This document shows, in pieces, positions 25,447 to 34,600 of a DNA stretch of 64,000 bases (the stretch's first letter is position 1; every line of letters starts with the position of its first letter). The notes under the pieces are model-generated. The model made no database searches. It was not told the DNA's origin and was given only the letters and a program-made list of their open reading frames with translations. The DNA is from Centipeda periodontii DSM 2778 (GTDB lineage Bacteria > Bacillota > Negativicutes > Selenomonadales > Selenomonadaceae), in contig NZ_GL892076.1 in the NCBI RefSeq assembly GCF_000213975.1, positions 1,136,698 to 1,200,697 of the forward strand. The letters are read 5' to 3'. Made by a program: the position numbers and the translations under genes.

Positions 25447-26988
25447 ATGGAACTCTTTCAGGCAGTTCTTTCGATTTTTGCAGAGCGCAGTACATTTTTT
25501 TTGCAGCTTTTGGTAGAGCATCTTTGGATTTCGGGCGCGGCAATCGGCATCGCAATCGTACTCGGTGGGACGGCAGGCGTGCTGATCCACAAATATGAAC
25601 GGGCAGCGGCGCCAACACTCGGGACAGTGAACTTTCTCTATACGATCCCGTCGATCTCGATGCTCGGCTTCCTCATTCCGTTCTTTGGCATCGGCAATCG
25701 TTCGGCGATCATTGCACTCACGATCTATGCGCTCCTGCCGATGGTACGCGCGACACACACGGGGCTGTCGCAGGTTCAGCCATCCCTGCGTGAGGCTGCT
25801 GCAAGCCTCGGCGGCTCGGAGCTGCATGTGCTGACGCGCGTTCAGATTCCGCTCGCGATGCCGATCATCATGAGCGGTATCCGCAATATGGCGACGATGA
25901 CGATCGCGCTCGCGGGCATTGCATCCTTTATCGGCGCGGGCGGGCTCGGCGTTGCAATCTATCGCGGCATCACGACGAACAATCCCGCACTCACGATCGC
26001 AGGCAGTCTTCTGATCGCCGTGCTCGCCCTCGTTGTTGACGGTGTGCTCGGCTTTGCGGAGCGACGTATGGCAGAGCCCGTGCGGGAGCGCGAAATCAGC
26101 CGTACGGCATACGCCTCCGCGGCGGCGGCTGTGCTCATTGCGGTGAGCGGTGTGACGTATGGTTTTTTCGGGAAGGCAGATGTCGTGCATATCGCGACGA
26201 AGCCGATGACGGAGCAGCTCATCATGGGCGAGATGCTGAAGCTCGTCATTGAGCACGATACGGGGCTCGAGGCGCGTATTACGGCAGGAGTCGGCGGCGG
26301 CACGTCGAACATCCACCCCGGCATGGAGAGCGGCGCGTTCGATATTTACCCCGAGTACACGGGGACGGGATGGAACATGGTGCTCAAGGAGGAGTCGAAA
26401 TACGGTGAGGAACTGTTTCCGAAGCTGACCGAGGAGTATGAGCGGCGCTTTCGAATGCGCTGGATGGGGATGTATGGCTTTAACGATACGTTTGGCATTG
26501 CTGTGCGGCGTGACATTGCAGAGCAATACGATCTCCACACTTATTCCGACCTGCGCCGCGCGGCGCCCAATCTCACCTTTGGTGCGGAGTATGATTTCTT
26601 CGAGCGTGCGGATGGATTTCCCGCGCTCTGCAAGGCATACGGACTTGATTTTGCACGTACGGTTGATCTCGATATCGGGCTGAAATATCAGGCACTCGCG
26701 AACAAGCAAATGGATGTGATGATTGTGTTCACGACGGATGGGCAGCTTGCGGCGTCGGATGCACGCGTCTTGACAGACGATCAGGGATTCTTCCCGTCCT
26801 ATCGCTGCGGGAACGTCGTGCGTGCAGAGGTGTTGGAGCGCCATCCGGAGCTTGGCGATGCGCTGGACAAGCTGACGGGTATCATCACGGATGAAGAGAT
26901 GGCGGCGATGAACTACGCTGTCGAGAGCGAGGGAAAAGAGCCGCGCTCCGTTGCGGAGAATTTTCTTCGCGGAAAGGGACTTCTTTGA
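25447..26988 (+). CDS. Fused permease and substrate-binding protein, glycine betaine/choline/carnitine ABC type
   Basis: Two modules in 513 residues. Residues 1-205 are an OpuB/OpuC-type permease: FLYTIPSISMLGFLIPFFGIGN, then the EAA loop LREAAASLGGSELHVLTRVQIPLAMP and IASFIGAGGLG. A further helix near 225-245 leads into a periplasmic binding domain (250-513) starting VVHIATKPMTEQLIMGEMLKLVIE, with GAFDIYPEYTGTGW and the closing LGDALDKLTGIITDEEMAAMNYAVE typical of OpuBC/OpuCC. Such proteins import compatible solutes. No ATPase gene is adjacent, so it must share one encoded elsewhere. Confidence 0.92.
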   Translation: MELFQAVLSIFAERSTFFLQLLVEHLWISGAAIGIAIVLGGTAGVLIHKYERAAAPTLGTVNFLYTIPSISMLGFLIPFFGIGNRSAIIALTIYALLPMVRATHTGLSQVQPSLREAAASLGGSELHVLTRVQIPLAMPIIMSGIRNMATMTIALAGIASFIGAGGLGVAIYRGITTNNPALTIAGSLLIAVLALVVDGVLGFAERRMAEPVREREISRTAYASAAAAVLIAVSGVTYGFFGKADVVHIATKPMTEQLIMGEMLKLVIEHDTGLEARITAGVGGGTSNIHPGMESGAFDIYPEYTGTGWNMVLKEESKYGEELFPKLTEEYERRFRMRWMGMYGFNDTFGIAVRRDIAEQYDLHTYSDLRRAAPNLTFGAEYDFFERADGFPALCKAYGLDFARTVDLDIGLKYQALANKQMDVMIVFTTDGQLAASDARVLTDDQGFFPSYRCGNVVRAEVLERHPELGDALDKLTGIITDEEMAAMNYAVESEGKEPRSVAENFLRGKGLL

Positions 26989-26989
26989 A

Positions 26990-27009
26990 GGAGTACGTTT
27001 GCGTACTCC
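26990..27009. repeat. Short inverted repeat after the ABC gene
   Basis: GGAGTACG and CGTACTCC around TTTG form a perfect 8-bp stem 2 bases past the stop. No T-tract follows, so it is at best a weak terminator or an RNA-stabilising end. Confidence 0.5.
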
Positions 27010-27095
27010 CCGCGAACGCCTCGTTGCGCAAGTGATCGTGTGCTCCTCACTTGCTTCACTAAGCGCGAGCTCGTGCTTCCTCTCATTTCGCGTCC

Positions 27096-27124
27096 TTGAA
27101 TTTTCACCTGCATAATGTTAGAAT
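27096..27124 (+). promoter_or_regulatory. Promoter of fbp
   Basis: TTGAAT, 17-base gap, TAGAAT, 36 bases before the GTG start. Confidence 0.6.
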
Positions 27125-27160
27125 GCAGAAGAGTAAAAATATTGCGTAGGAGGAAACAAG

Positions 27161-29065
27161 GTGAGTATAAACATGATAAATACAGAACAGGAAAAGGTGC
27201 TCCGCCTGATGGCGGAGAAGTATCCGACGAAGGAAATTGTCTATGAGAAGATTGTCTATCTGAAGTCGCAGCTCATGTTGCCGAAGGGCACGGAGCACTT
27301 CATGAGCGATCTGCACGGCGCGTATGATTCGTTCTTTCACATTCTCAACAACTGTTCGGGCGTCATCAAGGAGAAGGTGGATTACTGTTTCGGCGAGCGC
27401 ATGACAGAGGAGGACAAAGCGGAGTTCTGCACGCTCATTTACTATCCGCGCGAAAAGGTGGAGCAGCAGACGGCGGCGGGCAAGGCGACGGCAATCTGGT
27501 ACCAGCAGACCATTGCCAACCTGCTCGAGCTCACGAAGCTCATGAGCTGGAAACTCCCCGCGAGCAAGATGCGCAGCTACATCCCGAAGCGCTACGAATC
27601 CGTCATTGTGGAGCTCTTGAACACACATCCAAAGTTGGATGAGGCACAGCTCTACTACTATAAACAACTGATCGAAACGATTGTGGAGATTGGCGGCGGC
27701 GCGGACTACATCGAGGCGTTCAGCATCCTCATCAAGCGTCTCGCGGTCGAACGCATCCATATCGTCGGCGACTTCTACGACCGCGGCGACCGCCCCGACG
27801 GGATCCTCGACCTTCTCATGGAGCATCCGTCTGTCGATATCCAGTGGGGCAACCACGATGTGCTCTGGATGGGGGCGGCACTCGGGAGCGAGGTCTGCAT
27901 TGCAGCGGTCATCCGCAACTCGCTGCGCTATCGCAATACGGACGTACTCGAGCGCGGTTACGGCATCAGCCTGCGTCCGCTCTCAACCTTCGCCTCGCGC
28001 ATCTACCCTGACGAGAATCCAATCAAGGCGGCAGAGCGCGCCATCACAATGATGATGTTCAAGCTTGAGGGGGCGCTTATCAAGCGCAACACGGACTTTC
28101 AGATGGAGGATCGCCTGCTCCTCGACAAGATTGACTTCAGCTCGTCCTATGTCACGCTTGGCAGTGGGCGGCGCGTGGAGCTTGAGAGCGCGTATTTCCC
28201 AACGATTGACGGCAGTGCGAACTGCTACGAACTCACGGAGGAGGAGCGGCACATCATCGACGATCTGCGCTCCTACTTCCTTGAGAGCAAGGCGCTGCAG
28301 CGCCATGTAGACTATCTCTACGAGCGCGGCAGCATGTATCTGTGTTGCAACGGCAATCTGCTCTTTCACGCCTGCGTTCCGATGGACGAGGCGGGGAATT
28401 TTCGGACGATTACATACAAAGGAAAAGAGTATCGTGGGCGGGCGTGGCTGGATTTCTGCGAGGAGAAGGCGCGCGAGGCGTGGCTTGAGCATACACGGGA
28501 GGGACTGGACTTTATGTACTTCCTCTGGTGCGGACTGCTCGCGCCGACCTCGGGCCGCTCGTTCACGACGTTTGAGCGTTCCTTTATCGCGGATGAGTCG
28601 ACGTGGGAGGAACCGTCCGACCCATATTTCCGTCTTGTGAACGATGAGGCGATCTGTGAAAAGATCCTTGCGGAGTTCGGACTGGATCCGAAGCACGGGC
28701 ACATCATCAACGGGCATGTTCCCGTCAAGGTAAAAAAGGGAGAGAGCCCCCTGCGCGCCAGCGGGCGCGCACTCGTCATCGACGGTGGATTTGCGGCACC
28801 GTTTCGCGCGAAGACCGGTATCTCCGGCTACACACTCATCTACAACTCGCGCGGGCTGCGTCTTCTACAGCATCAGGCGGTCGCCAATGTGCGCGAGGCA
28901 CTGCGCGAGAACCGCGACATCGAGTCCGTCTCGCAGACGGTCGAGCTGCAGGCGCGCAGTTCCCTCGTGCGCGATACCGACCGCGGCGCGGTGATCGCGG
29001 ACGAGATTGCTGACCTGCACGCACTCCTACGCGCGTATCAGACAGGGCATATCAAGCCGCAGTAA
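27161..29065 (+). CDS. fbp: Fructose-1,6-bisphosphatase, class III
   Basis: Gluconeogenic enzyme that removes the 1-phosphate of fructose 1,6-bisphosphate; the class III form is characteristic of Firmicutes and belongs to the metallophosphatase superfamily. The 634-residue protein shows metal-site motifs MSDLHGAYDSF, GDFYDRGDRPDGILD and QWGNHDVLWMGA, and later a His region (HIINGHVPVKVKKGESP). Length is normal. I use the GTG at 27161 because AGGAGG lies 7 bases upstream; an ATG at 27173 is too far from it. Confidence 0.96.
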   Translation: MSINMINTEQEKVLRLMAEKYPTKEIVYEKIVYLKSQLMLPKGTEHFMSDLHGAYDSFFHILNNCSGVIKEKVDYCFGERMTEEDKAEFCTLIYYPREKVEQQTAAGKATAIWYQQTIANLLELTKLMSWKLPASKMRSYIPKRYESVIVELLNTHPKLDEAQLYYYKQLIETIVEIGGGADYIEAFSILIKRLAVERIHIVGDFYDRGDRPDGILDLLMEHPSVDIQWGNHDVLWMGAALGSEVCIAAVIRNSLRYRNTDVLERGYGISLRPLSTFASRIYPDENPIKAAERAITMMMFKLEGALIKRNTDFQMEDRLLLDKIDFSSSYVTLGSGRRVELESAYFPTIDGSANCYELTEEERHIIDDLRSYFLESKALQRHVDYLYERGSMYLCCNGNLLFHACVPMDEAGNFRTITYKGKEYRGRAWLDFCEEKAREAWLEHTREGLDFMYFLWCGLLAPTSGRSFTTFERSFIADESTWEEPSDPYFRLVNDEAICEKILAEFGLDPKHGHIINGHVPVKVKKGESPLRASGRALVIDGGFAAPFRAKTGISGYTLIYNSRGLRLLQHQAVANVREALRENRDIESVSQTVELQARSSLVRDTDRGAVIADEIADLHALLRAYQTGHIKPQ

Positions 29066-29089
29066 ATTGTGTGGAAAAACTGCTTCATC

Positions 29090-29118
29090 TTGCGATTGTG
29101 TGCGGAATACGCTAAAAT
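29090..29118 (+). promoter_or_regulatory. Promoter of the Rpn-type gene
   Basis: TTGCGA, 17-base gap, TAAAAT, 20 bases before the ATG. Confidence 0.6.
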
Positions 29119-29138
29119 ACATCATAGGGGGGGATTCG

Positions 29139-30005
29139 ATGACATTCAATATGGAGGAAGCACGCCGTGAGAGGTACAAGGAAATCATTCAGAGTTTTAC
29201 CTTGCTCGATGATGTCTTTATGACGGCGGTGTTTCAGGACAGTCTCCCCTGTGTTGATCTGGTCTTGCAGATCATCTTAGATCGCCCGAATCTTCGTGCA
29301 ACGAGCGTTGTCACGCAGGATACACTGAAGAATCTGCATGGGCATGATGTCCGGCTCGATATTCACGCATTTGCGGACGGGCAGGAGTTCAACATCGAGA
29401 TTCAACGTGCGAGAAAGGGAGCGGCACCGCGCAGAGCGCGCTATCATAGCAGCATTATGGACGCGAATGCATTGCCCGAGGGGGCTGATTACGAGAAGCT
29501 GCCGGAGAGTTATGTTATCTTCATCACAGAGACCGATGTACTCGGGAAAGGGAAGCCACTCTACGTGATTGAGCGGACGATAAAGGGTGATGGAGATTTC
29601 TTTGATGACGGCACGCATATCGTCTATGTGAACAGTTCAATTGTGGATACGGAAACACCGCTCGGCAAGCTGATGCACGATTTTCGATGCGTGCAGCCCG
29701 ATAAGATGTACTATGGCGTTCTCGCGGAGCGAGCGGGAGCATTTAAGAAGACCGAGGAAGGAGTAATGGCTATGAGCTCGAAGTGGGAACAGTTCGTTCA
29801 GGAAATTCGTGAAGAGGCGATGGAACGTGGCATGGAGCGTGGCATGGAGCGTGGCATGGAGCGTGGCATGGAGCGCGGCGCAGAGAACGCATATCTTTCT
29901 TCGATCCGAGCGATAATGGAAAAATTGTCGGTTACGGCAGAGAAGGCAATGGATGTGCTTGCAATTCCTCAATCCGAGTGGGGACGGTATAAAGCAATGC
30001 TTTGA
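29139..30005 (+). CDS. Rpn/PD-(D/E)XK nuclease-family protein
   Basis: Member of the recombination-promoting nuclease/transposase-like group often expanded in Selenomonas and relatives. In 288 residues, the N-terminal half holds the fold: LLDDVFMTAVF, then the catalytic region RLDIHAFADGQEFNIEIQRA with the D-x-ExQ pattern of the PD-(D/E)XK active site, then YVIFITETDVLGKGKPLY. The C-terminal part has five tandem MERG repeats followed by a helix. The ATG at 29139 follows GGGGGGG. A role in recombination is known for E. coli Rpn proteins; here it is inferred. Confidence 0.88.
   Translation: MTFNMEEARRERYKEIIQSFTLLDDVFMTAVFQDSLPCVDLVLQIILDRPNLRATSVVTQDTLKNLHGHDVRLDIHAFADGQEFNIEIQRARKGAAPRRARYHSSIMDANALPEGADYEKLPESYVIFITETDVLGKGKPLYVIERTIKGDGDFFDDGTHIVYVNSSIVDTETPLGKLMHDFRCVQPDKMYYGVLAERAGAFKKTEEGVMAMSSKWEQFVQEIREEAMERGMERGMERGMERGMERGAENAYLSSIRAIMEKLSVTAEKAMDVLAIPQSEWGRYKAML
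29820..29879 (+). repeat. Five tandem 12-bp units inside the Rpn-type gene
   Basis: Consensus ATGGARCGTGGC, encoding MERG five times. A 12-bp unit changes length in frame, so copy-number changes would vary linker length without breaking the protein. Confidence 0.9.
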
Positions 30006-30024
30006 GACAAGATGGTGTTAGGCA

Positions 30025-30125
30025 AGAAATCGCCGATAAAACAGACCCTCAGCATAGTGCAGATTTTTCTGTCCGATTGAGGTGGCAACCGGACGCATAG
30101 CAAAAGCTATGTGGAGGATTTGCCG
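30025..30125 (+). mobile_element. MITE-like element, copy 3 (truncated)
   Basis: Same orientation as copy 1: starts GAAATCGCCGATAAAA and keeps the ACCGGACGCATAGC-AAAA-GCTATG hairpin and GGAGGATTTGCCG, then stops. The right third with the second inverted end is missing and no target copy can be seen. It is the most diverged copy. The remaining bases up to 30175 hold nothing I recognise. Confidence 0.75.
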
Positions 30126-30175
30126 GATCTGAGACAGGGGCGTTTCATAAAATTAGAAACAAGGGAACAGGGGGA

Positions 30176-30205
30176 TTGACAGCAACGTTCTGTGCATGGT
30201 ATTTT
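30176..30205 (+). promoter_or_regulatory. Promoter before the transposase remnant
   Basis: TTGACA, 18-base gap, TATTTT. It may be part of the left end of the insertion sequence whose transposase start follows. Confidence 0.45.
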
Positions 30206-30227
30206 CCGATAAAGGGAGGAAGGATCC

Positions 30228-30330
30228 ATGTACAGAACTTTTTCGATTCTTGAAGACCTGCGTCATGAAAGCTATGTGATTCATCGCTTAGAGAACGTCC
30301 TGACGATTGTCATGTGTGCCGTTTTCCCAT
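30228..30330 (+). pseudogene. N-terminal remnant of an ISAs1-like transposase
   Basis: About 34 codons after a good ribosome site (GGGAGGAAGG) read FSILEDLRHESY, then RLENVLTIVMCAVF, which resembles the N-terminal domain of ISAs1/H-repeat transposases (a D-x-R near the start, then a leucine-rich helix ending CAV). Beyond this the frame runs into unrelated sequence and the phytase terminator. The DDE catalytic domain is absent. The match is by eye to a short region, so confidence is limited. Confidence 0.5.
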
Positions 30331-30370
30331 ATTTTACGCCAGAAGTCGGTGTTTTTTGCACAAAATTTGA

Positions 30371-30401
30371 GGCTATTGCACGTTTGTTTTGTGCAACAGC
30401 C
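30371..30401 (-). terminator. Terminator of the phytase gene
   Basis: GGCTATTGCAC and GTGCAACAGCC pair over 11 bp (one G-U) with a 9-base loop; on the minus strand a TCAAATTTT tail follows. It lies 15 bases past the phytase stop. Confidence 0.65.
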
Positions 30402-30415
30402 CCTTTCTTATGCAC

Positions 30416-31402
30416 TTATGGATTCTTCTTCAGCCACATACTCCACGGTATGGCATAGTCGTTCTTGTGATTCTGCTGAACGTAGTCGTAGAACTTTGCG
30501 ATCATCTCTGCCTTGTGATGGTAGTCTGCATCCTCCCATCCCGTCGGTGCATGCAGCGTGGTCGGGTCGTAGGCGAGGTATGCTCCGCCGAGCAGGTACT
30601 GACGATAGAGGATGTCCTTCAGCGGGACGGAGGGATTTTTCATCATATCGTACATTGCCATAAAGCTGGTCGTGCGTCCCTTGCCTGCCTGACAGTGAAA
30701 GTGCATCCATGTGTCCGCGGGCATTTTTTTCACGAGATCGACAAAATTGTCGATGGTTTGCGGGTCTGCCCATTTGTGGTCGGTGACGGCGAGACGGACG
30801 TAGCGCACGCCCGCATCCTCGACCAGCTCACGCTCCGTCATCGCCGTTATGACGCGGATGGTCTGCGGATTTTTTGGCTGCTTTTTCTTGTCGAGGTGCG
30901 CGAGCACGACATCCTTGCCCTGTGCACTGCGAATGCGCATGTTCTCGTCACACAGTGCCTCGTACTTCGTCCTGCCGATATTGCCCCAGTCGTGCTTGCC
31001 GTACCAGCTGACGGCGTTTCCATTCATGAAGCCGTGCGACTCCTGCCGCAGATCGACGATACAGATCGAGCCCTTTGCGCGCGTGTGCAAGTCTTTCAGC
31101 AGTGCGTGAAAGGCAGGGACGGAGAACTCCGCGCTTCCCGAGAGCGGCAGGGCGTCCAGTCCCTCACGAGACGGAGTGTAGTTCGGGTCGACACCGAACT
31201 TCGCTGTGTCTGTCCGCGTTTGGAACGGCGATCCCGCCGTGCGGAAATTGTGCGGCAGTTCCGCCTCATTGCCCGCCGCCGTATCGATGCGCCAGACATA
31301 GCCCCGGTAGTCTGCATTCGTATCGGTGGCAGAGGCGGTGTATGGGATGATACATAGCGTGCATAATAGCAGGGCAGTGAGTAAATGTTTGAATGCGTGC
31401 AT
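30416..31402 (-). CDS. Exported PTP-like inositol polyphosphate phosphatase (phytase)
   Basis: Cysteine phosphatase that removes phosphates from myo-inositol hexakisphosphate. The 328-residue protein has a signal peptide (cleavage near SATDT), the P-loop HCQAGKGRT at 236-244 with nucleophile Cys237 and Arg243, and the general-acid loop VTDHKWADP (Asp208). Surrounding sequence (TIDNFVDLVKKMPADTWMHFHC) closely follows the Selenomonas ruminantium PhyA enzyme. A small beta-barrel region (WYGKHDWGN) interrupts the core, as in that family. It stands alone with its own terminator, next to insertion-sequence debris, which may point to acquisition. Confidence 0.93.
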   Translation of the reverse strand: MHAFKHLLTALLLCTLCIIPYTASATDTNADYRGYVWRIDTAAGNEAELPHNFRTAGSPFQTRTDTAKFGVDPNYTPSREGLDALPLSGSAEFSVPAFHALLKDLHTRAKGSICIVDLRQESHGFMNGNAVSWYGKHDWGNIGRTKYEALCDENMRIRSAQGKDVVLAHLDKKKQPKNPQTIRVITAMTERELVEDAGVRYVRLAVTDHKWADPQTIDNFVDLVKKMPADTWMHFHCQAGKGRTTSFMAMYDMMKNPSVPLKDILYRQYLLGGAYLAYDPTTLHAPTGWEDADYHHKAEMIAKFYDYVQQNHKNDYAIPWSMWLKKNP

Positions 31403-31563
31403 GAGACCCTCCGCTGTGTAAACTGACGATTCTTTCGGAATTGCTGGTAAAACCTTCGCTCGAATTGGAGTGGTTTTTATCCGTGCTTTCTATATTCATC
31501 GTTGGTTATAGCACTCTTTGCATAAAGGTGCAAGGGAAATCTTGGGCAGATGCCGCCTGTTCC

Positions 31564-31616
31564 TTGAAAAATCCCCTCCCGTGTGCTAGAATGACGTGAC
31601 TATGCTACGGGAGGGG
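31564..31616 (+). promoter_or_regulatory. ileS promoter flanked by a 10-bp inverted repeat
   Basis: -35 TTGAAA (31564-31569), 17-base gap, -10 TAGAAT (31587-31592). CCCCTCCCGT (31573-31582), inside the promoter gap, and ACGGGAGGGG (31607-31616), which contains the ribosome site, are perfect complements 24 bases apart. Transcripts from this promoter would lack the left arm, so the repeat may act as a DNA operator, or as an RNA lock in longer read-through transcripts. No T-box sequence (AGGGTGGNACCGCG) is present in the 219-bp gap. Confidence 0.5.
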
Positions 31617-31621
31617 TTTCT

Positions 31622-34600
31622 TTGTACGAGAAAGTAGATACCAATCTGAATTTTGCCGCGCGTGAGAAAGCCGTTGCGGATTTTTGGCGCGAGAATCATA
31701 TTGCACAGCAGGCGGTGGACCAGCGTGAGGGCTGCGAGACGTTCACGTTCTATGACGGTCCGCCGACGGCGAACGGTCGCCCGCATATCGGGCATGTCCT
31801 GACGCGCGTCATCAAGGATATGTTGCCGCGCTACCAGTCGATGAAGGGGCGCAAGGTGCTCCGCAAGGCGGGCTGGGACACACACGGCCTGCCCGTCGAG
31901 CTCGAGGTGGAGAAGGCGATCGGCATCAACGGCAAAGAGCAGATTGAGGAGTACGGCATCGAGCCGTTCATCAAGAAGTGCCGCGAGTCCGTCTGGACGT
32001 ACAAGGCGATGTGGGAGGAGTTCTCCGATGTTGTCGGCTTCTGGGCGGATATGGAGCATCCCTACATTACCTATGAAAATGACTTCATTGAGTCGGAGTG
32101 GTGGGCGCTCAAGGAAATCTGGAAGAAGGGGCTGCTCTATCAGGGGCACAAGATCGTCCCGTACTGCCCGCGTTGCGGCACGCCGCTCTCCTCGCACGAG
32201 GTCGCACAGGGATATAAGGATGTAACGGAGCGTTCGGCAATCGTGCGCTTCAAGGCGGCGGATGAGGATGCCTACTTCCTCGCGTGGACGACGACGCCGT
32301 GGACGCTCCCGTCGAACCTCGGTCTCTGCGTGAACCCGAACGTGACATACGTCAAGGTGCGCGTCTACGGCAAGGTCTACTACCTTGCCGAGGCACTGAT
32401 GGACAGCGTATTCGCGGGTTCGTGGGGCGACCGCGAGGTACTTGGAACGATGAAGGGCAGCGAGCTCGAGCATCGGAAATATGAGCCGCTCTATTCCTTT
32501 GCAACGAAGGATGTGCGGGACAAGGCGTTCTTCGTCACCTGCGACGACTACGTTACGACCGAGGACGGCACGGGCATCGTCCACATCGCACCTGCCTTCG
32601 GTGAGGACGATAACCGCGTCTGCCGCAAGTATGGCATGCCGTTCGTTCAGTTCGTCAACGACAAGGGCGAGATGACGGAAGAGACGGATTGGCCGGGCGT
32701 CTTCGTAAAGGATGCCGACCCGCTGATTCTCAAGGATCTCGAGAAGAGCGGCAAGCTCTTCAAGGCACCCGAGTTCACGCACAGCTATCCGCACTGTTGG
32801 CGCTGCGACACGCCGCTGATCTACTATGCACATGCCTCGTGGTTCATTCGTATGACAGCAGTGCGCGATGCGCTCGTTGCGAACAACAGGACAGTCAACT
32901 GGATTCCGAAGTCCATTGGAGAGGGGCGTTTCGGCAACTGGATCGAGCATGTGCAGGATTGGAGCATCAGCCGCGACCGCTATTGGGGGACGCCGCTGAA
33001 CATCTGGAAATGCGGCTGCGGGCACGAGCACGCGATCGGCTCGATCGCGGAACTGCGTGAGCTTCAGCCGAACTGCCCCGCCGATATCGAGCTGCATCGT
33101 CCGTACATCGACGCGATCACGTTCCCGTGTGAGAAGTGCGGCGCGGAGATGCACCGCGTGCCCGAGGTCATCGACTGCTGGTTCGACTCCGGTGCGATGC
33201 CGTTTGCGCAGTGGCATTATCCTTTTGAGAACAAGGCAATCTTCGAAAAATACTTCCCTGCGGACTTCATCTCAGAGGCGGTCGATCAGACGCGCGGCTG
33301 GTTCTACTCACTGATTGCGATCTCGACGCTGCTCTTTGACAAGAGCCCATATAGGAACGTCATCGTCCTCGGTCATGTGCAGGATGAGAACGGACAGAAG
33401 ATGAGCAAGTCCAAGGGCAACGCGGTCGAACCGATGGATGCCCTGCGCCGTCACGGAGCGGACGCGATTCGCTGGTACTTCTATGAGAACAGCGCCCCGT
33501 GGCTGCCGAACCGCTTCTCCGACGACGCGGTGCAGGAGGGTGCACGCAAGTTCATGGGGACGCTCTGGAACACGTACGCGTTCTACGTTCTCTATGCGAA
33601 CATCGACGAATTCGATCCGACGGTGCACACGCTCGACTACGACCGCCTCTCGGTTATGGATCGCTGGGTGTTCTCACGCCTGAATACGATGGTGCGTACG
33701 GTGGACGACTGCCTCAGTAACTATCGTGTCACCGAGGCGGCAAAGGCGGTGCAGTCCTTCGTCGAGGAACTGTCGAACTGGTATGTGCGCCGCAGCCGCA
33801 GCCGTTTCTGGGCGAAGGGCATGGAGCAGGACAAGGTGGATGCCTATCTGACGCTCTATACCGCACTTGTGACGACGGTGAAGGCGGCGGCGCCGATGGT
33901 TCCGTTCATCACGGAGAGCATCTACCGCAATCTCGTCTGCTCGGTCGACAAGAACGCGCCGATCTCCGTGCATCTCGCGGATTTCCCAACGGTGAACGAG
34001 GCGCTCATTGACACGCAGCTCGAGGAGAACATGGAGATCGTGCTCGAGGTTGTGACGCTCGGACGTGCGGCGCGCAACGCGGCGAACATCAAGAATCGTC
34101 AGCCCGTTGCGAATATGTTTGTCAAGGCGGAGCACACGCTGCCCGAGTTTTTTGTCGAGATTATTGAGGACGAGCTGAATGCCAAGGTGGTCACATTCCG
34201 TGACGATATGTCGGACTTCCTCGCCTACCATGTGAAGCCGAACTTCCATGCGCTCGGTCCCAAGGTCGGCAAGCGCATGGGTGCGGTCAAGAAGGCGCTC
34301 GAGGAGAGCGACGGCGCGACGGTGAAGGAGGCGCTTGCGGGGGACGGTAGCTACACGCTTCACCTTGCGGACGGCGATGTCACGGTCACGTCCGAGGATG
34401 TCGAGGTCACGCTCTCCCAGCAGGAGGGCTACAACTGCCAGAGCTACGGCGGCGTCACGGTTGCACTTGAGACGACGCTTACGGAGGAACTTCTCGAAGA
34501 GGGCTTTGTCCGCGAGATCATCAGCAAGGTGCAGACGATGCGCAAGGAGTGCGGGCTTGAGGTGACGGATCATATCGCGCTCGATCTCTCGGGCAACGCG

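Noticed and set aside
29820..29879. Tandem repeats considered as a CRISPR-like array
   Set aside because: Units are 12 bp, contiguous, without spacers, and in frame within a gene.
31403..31621. T-box leader expected before ileS
   Set aside because: The conserved T-box core and specifier hairpin are not visible; only a promoter and a short inverted repeat are present.
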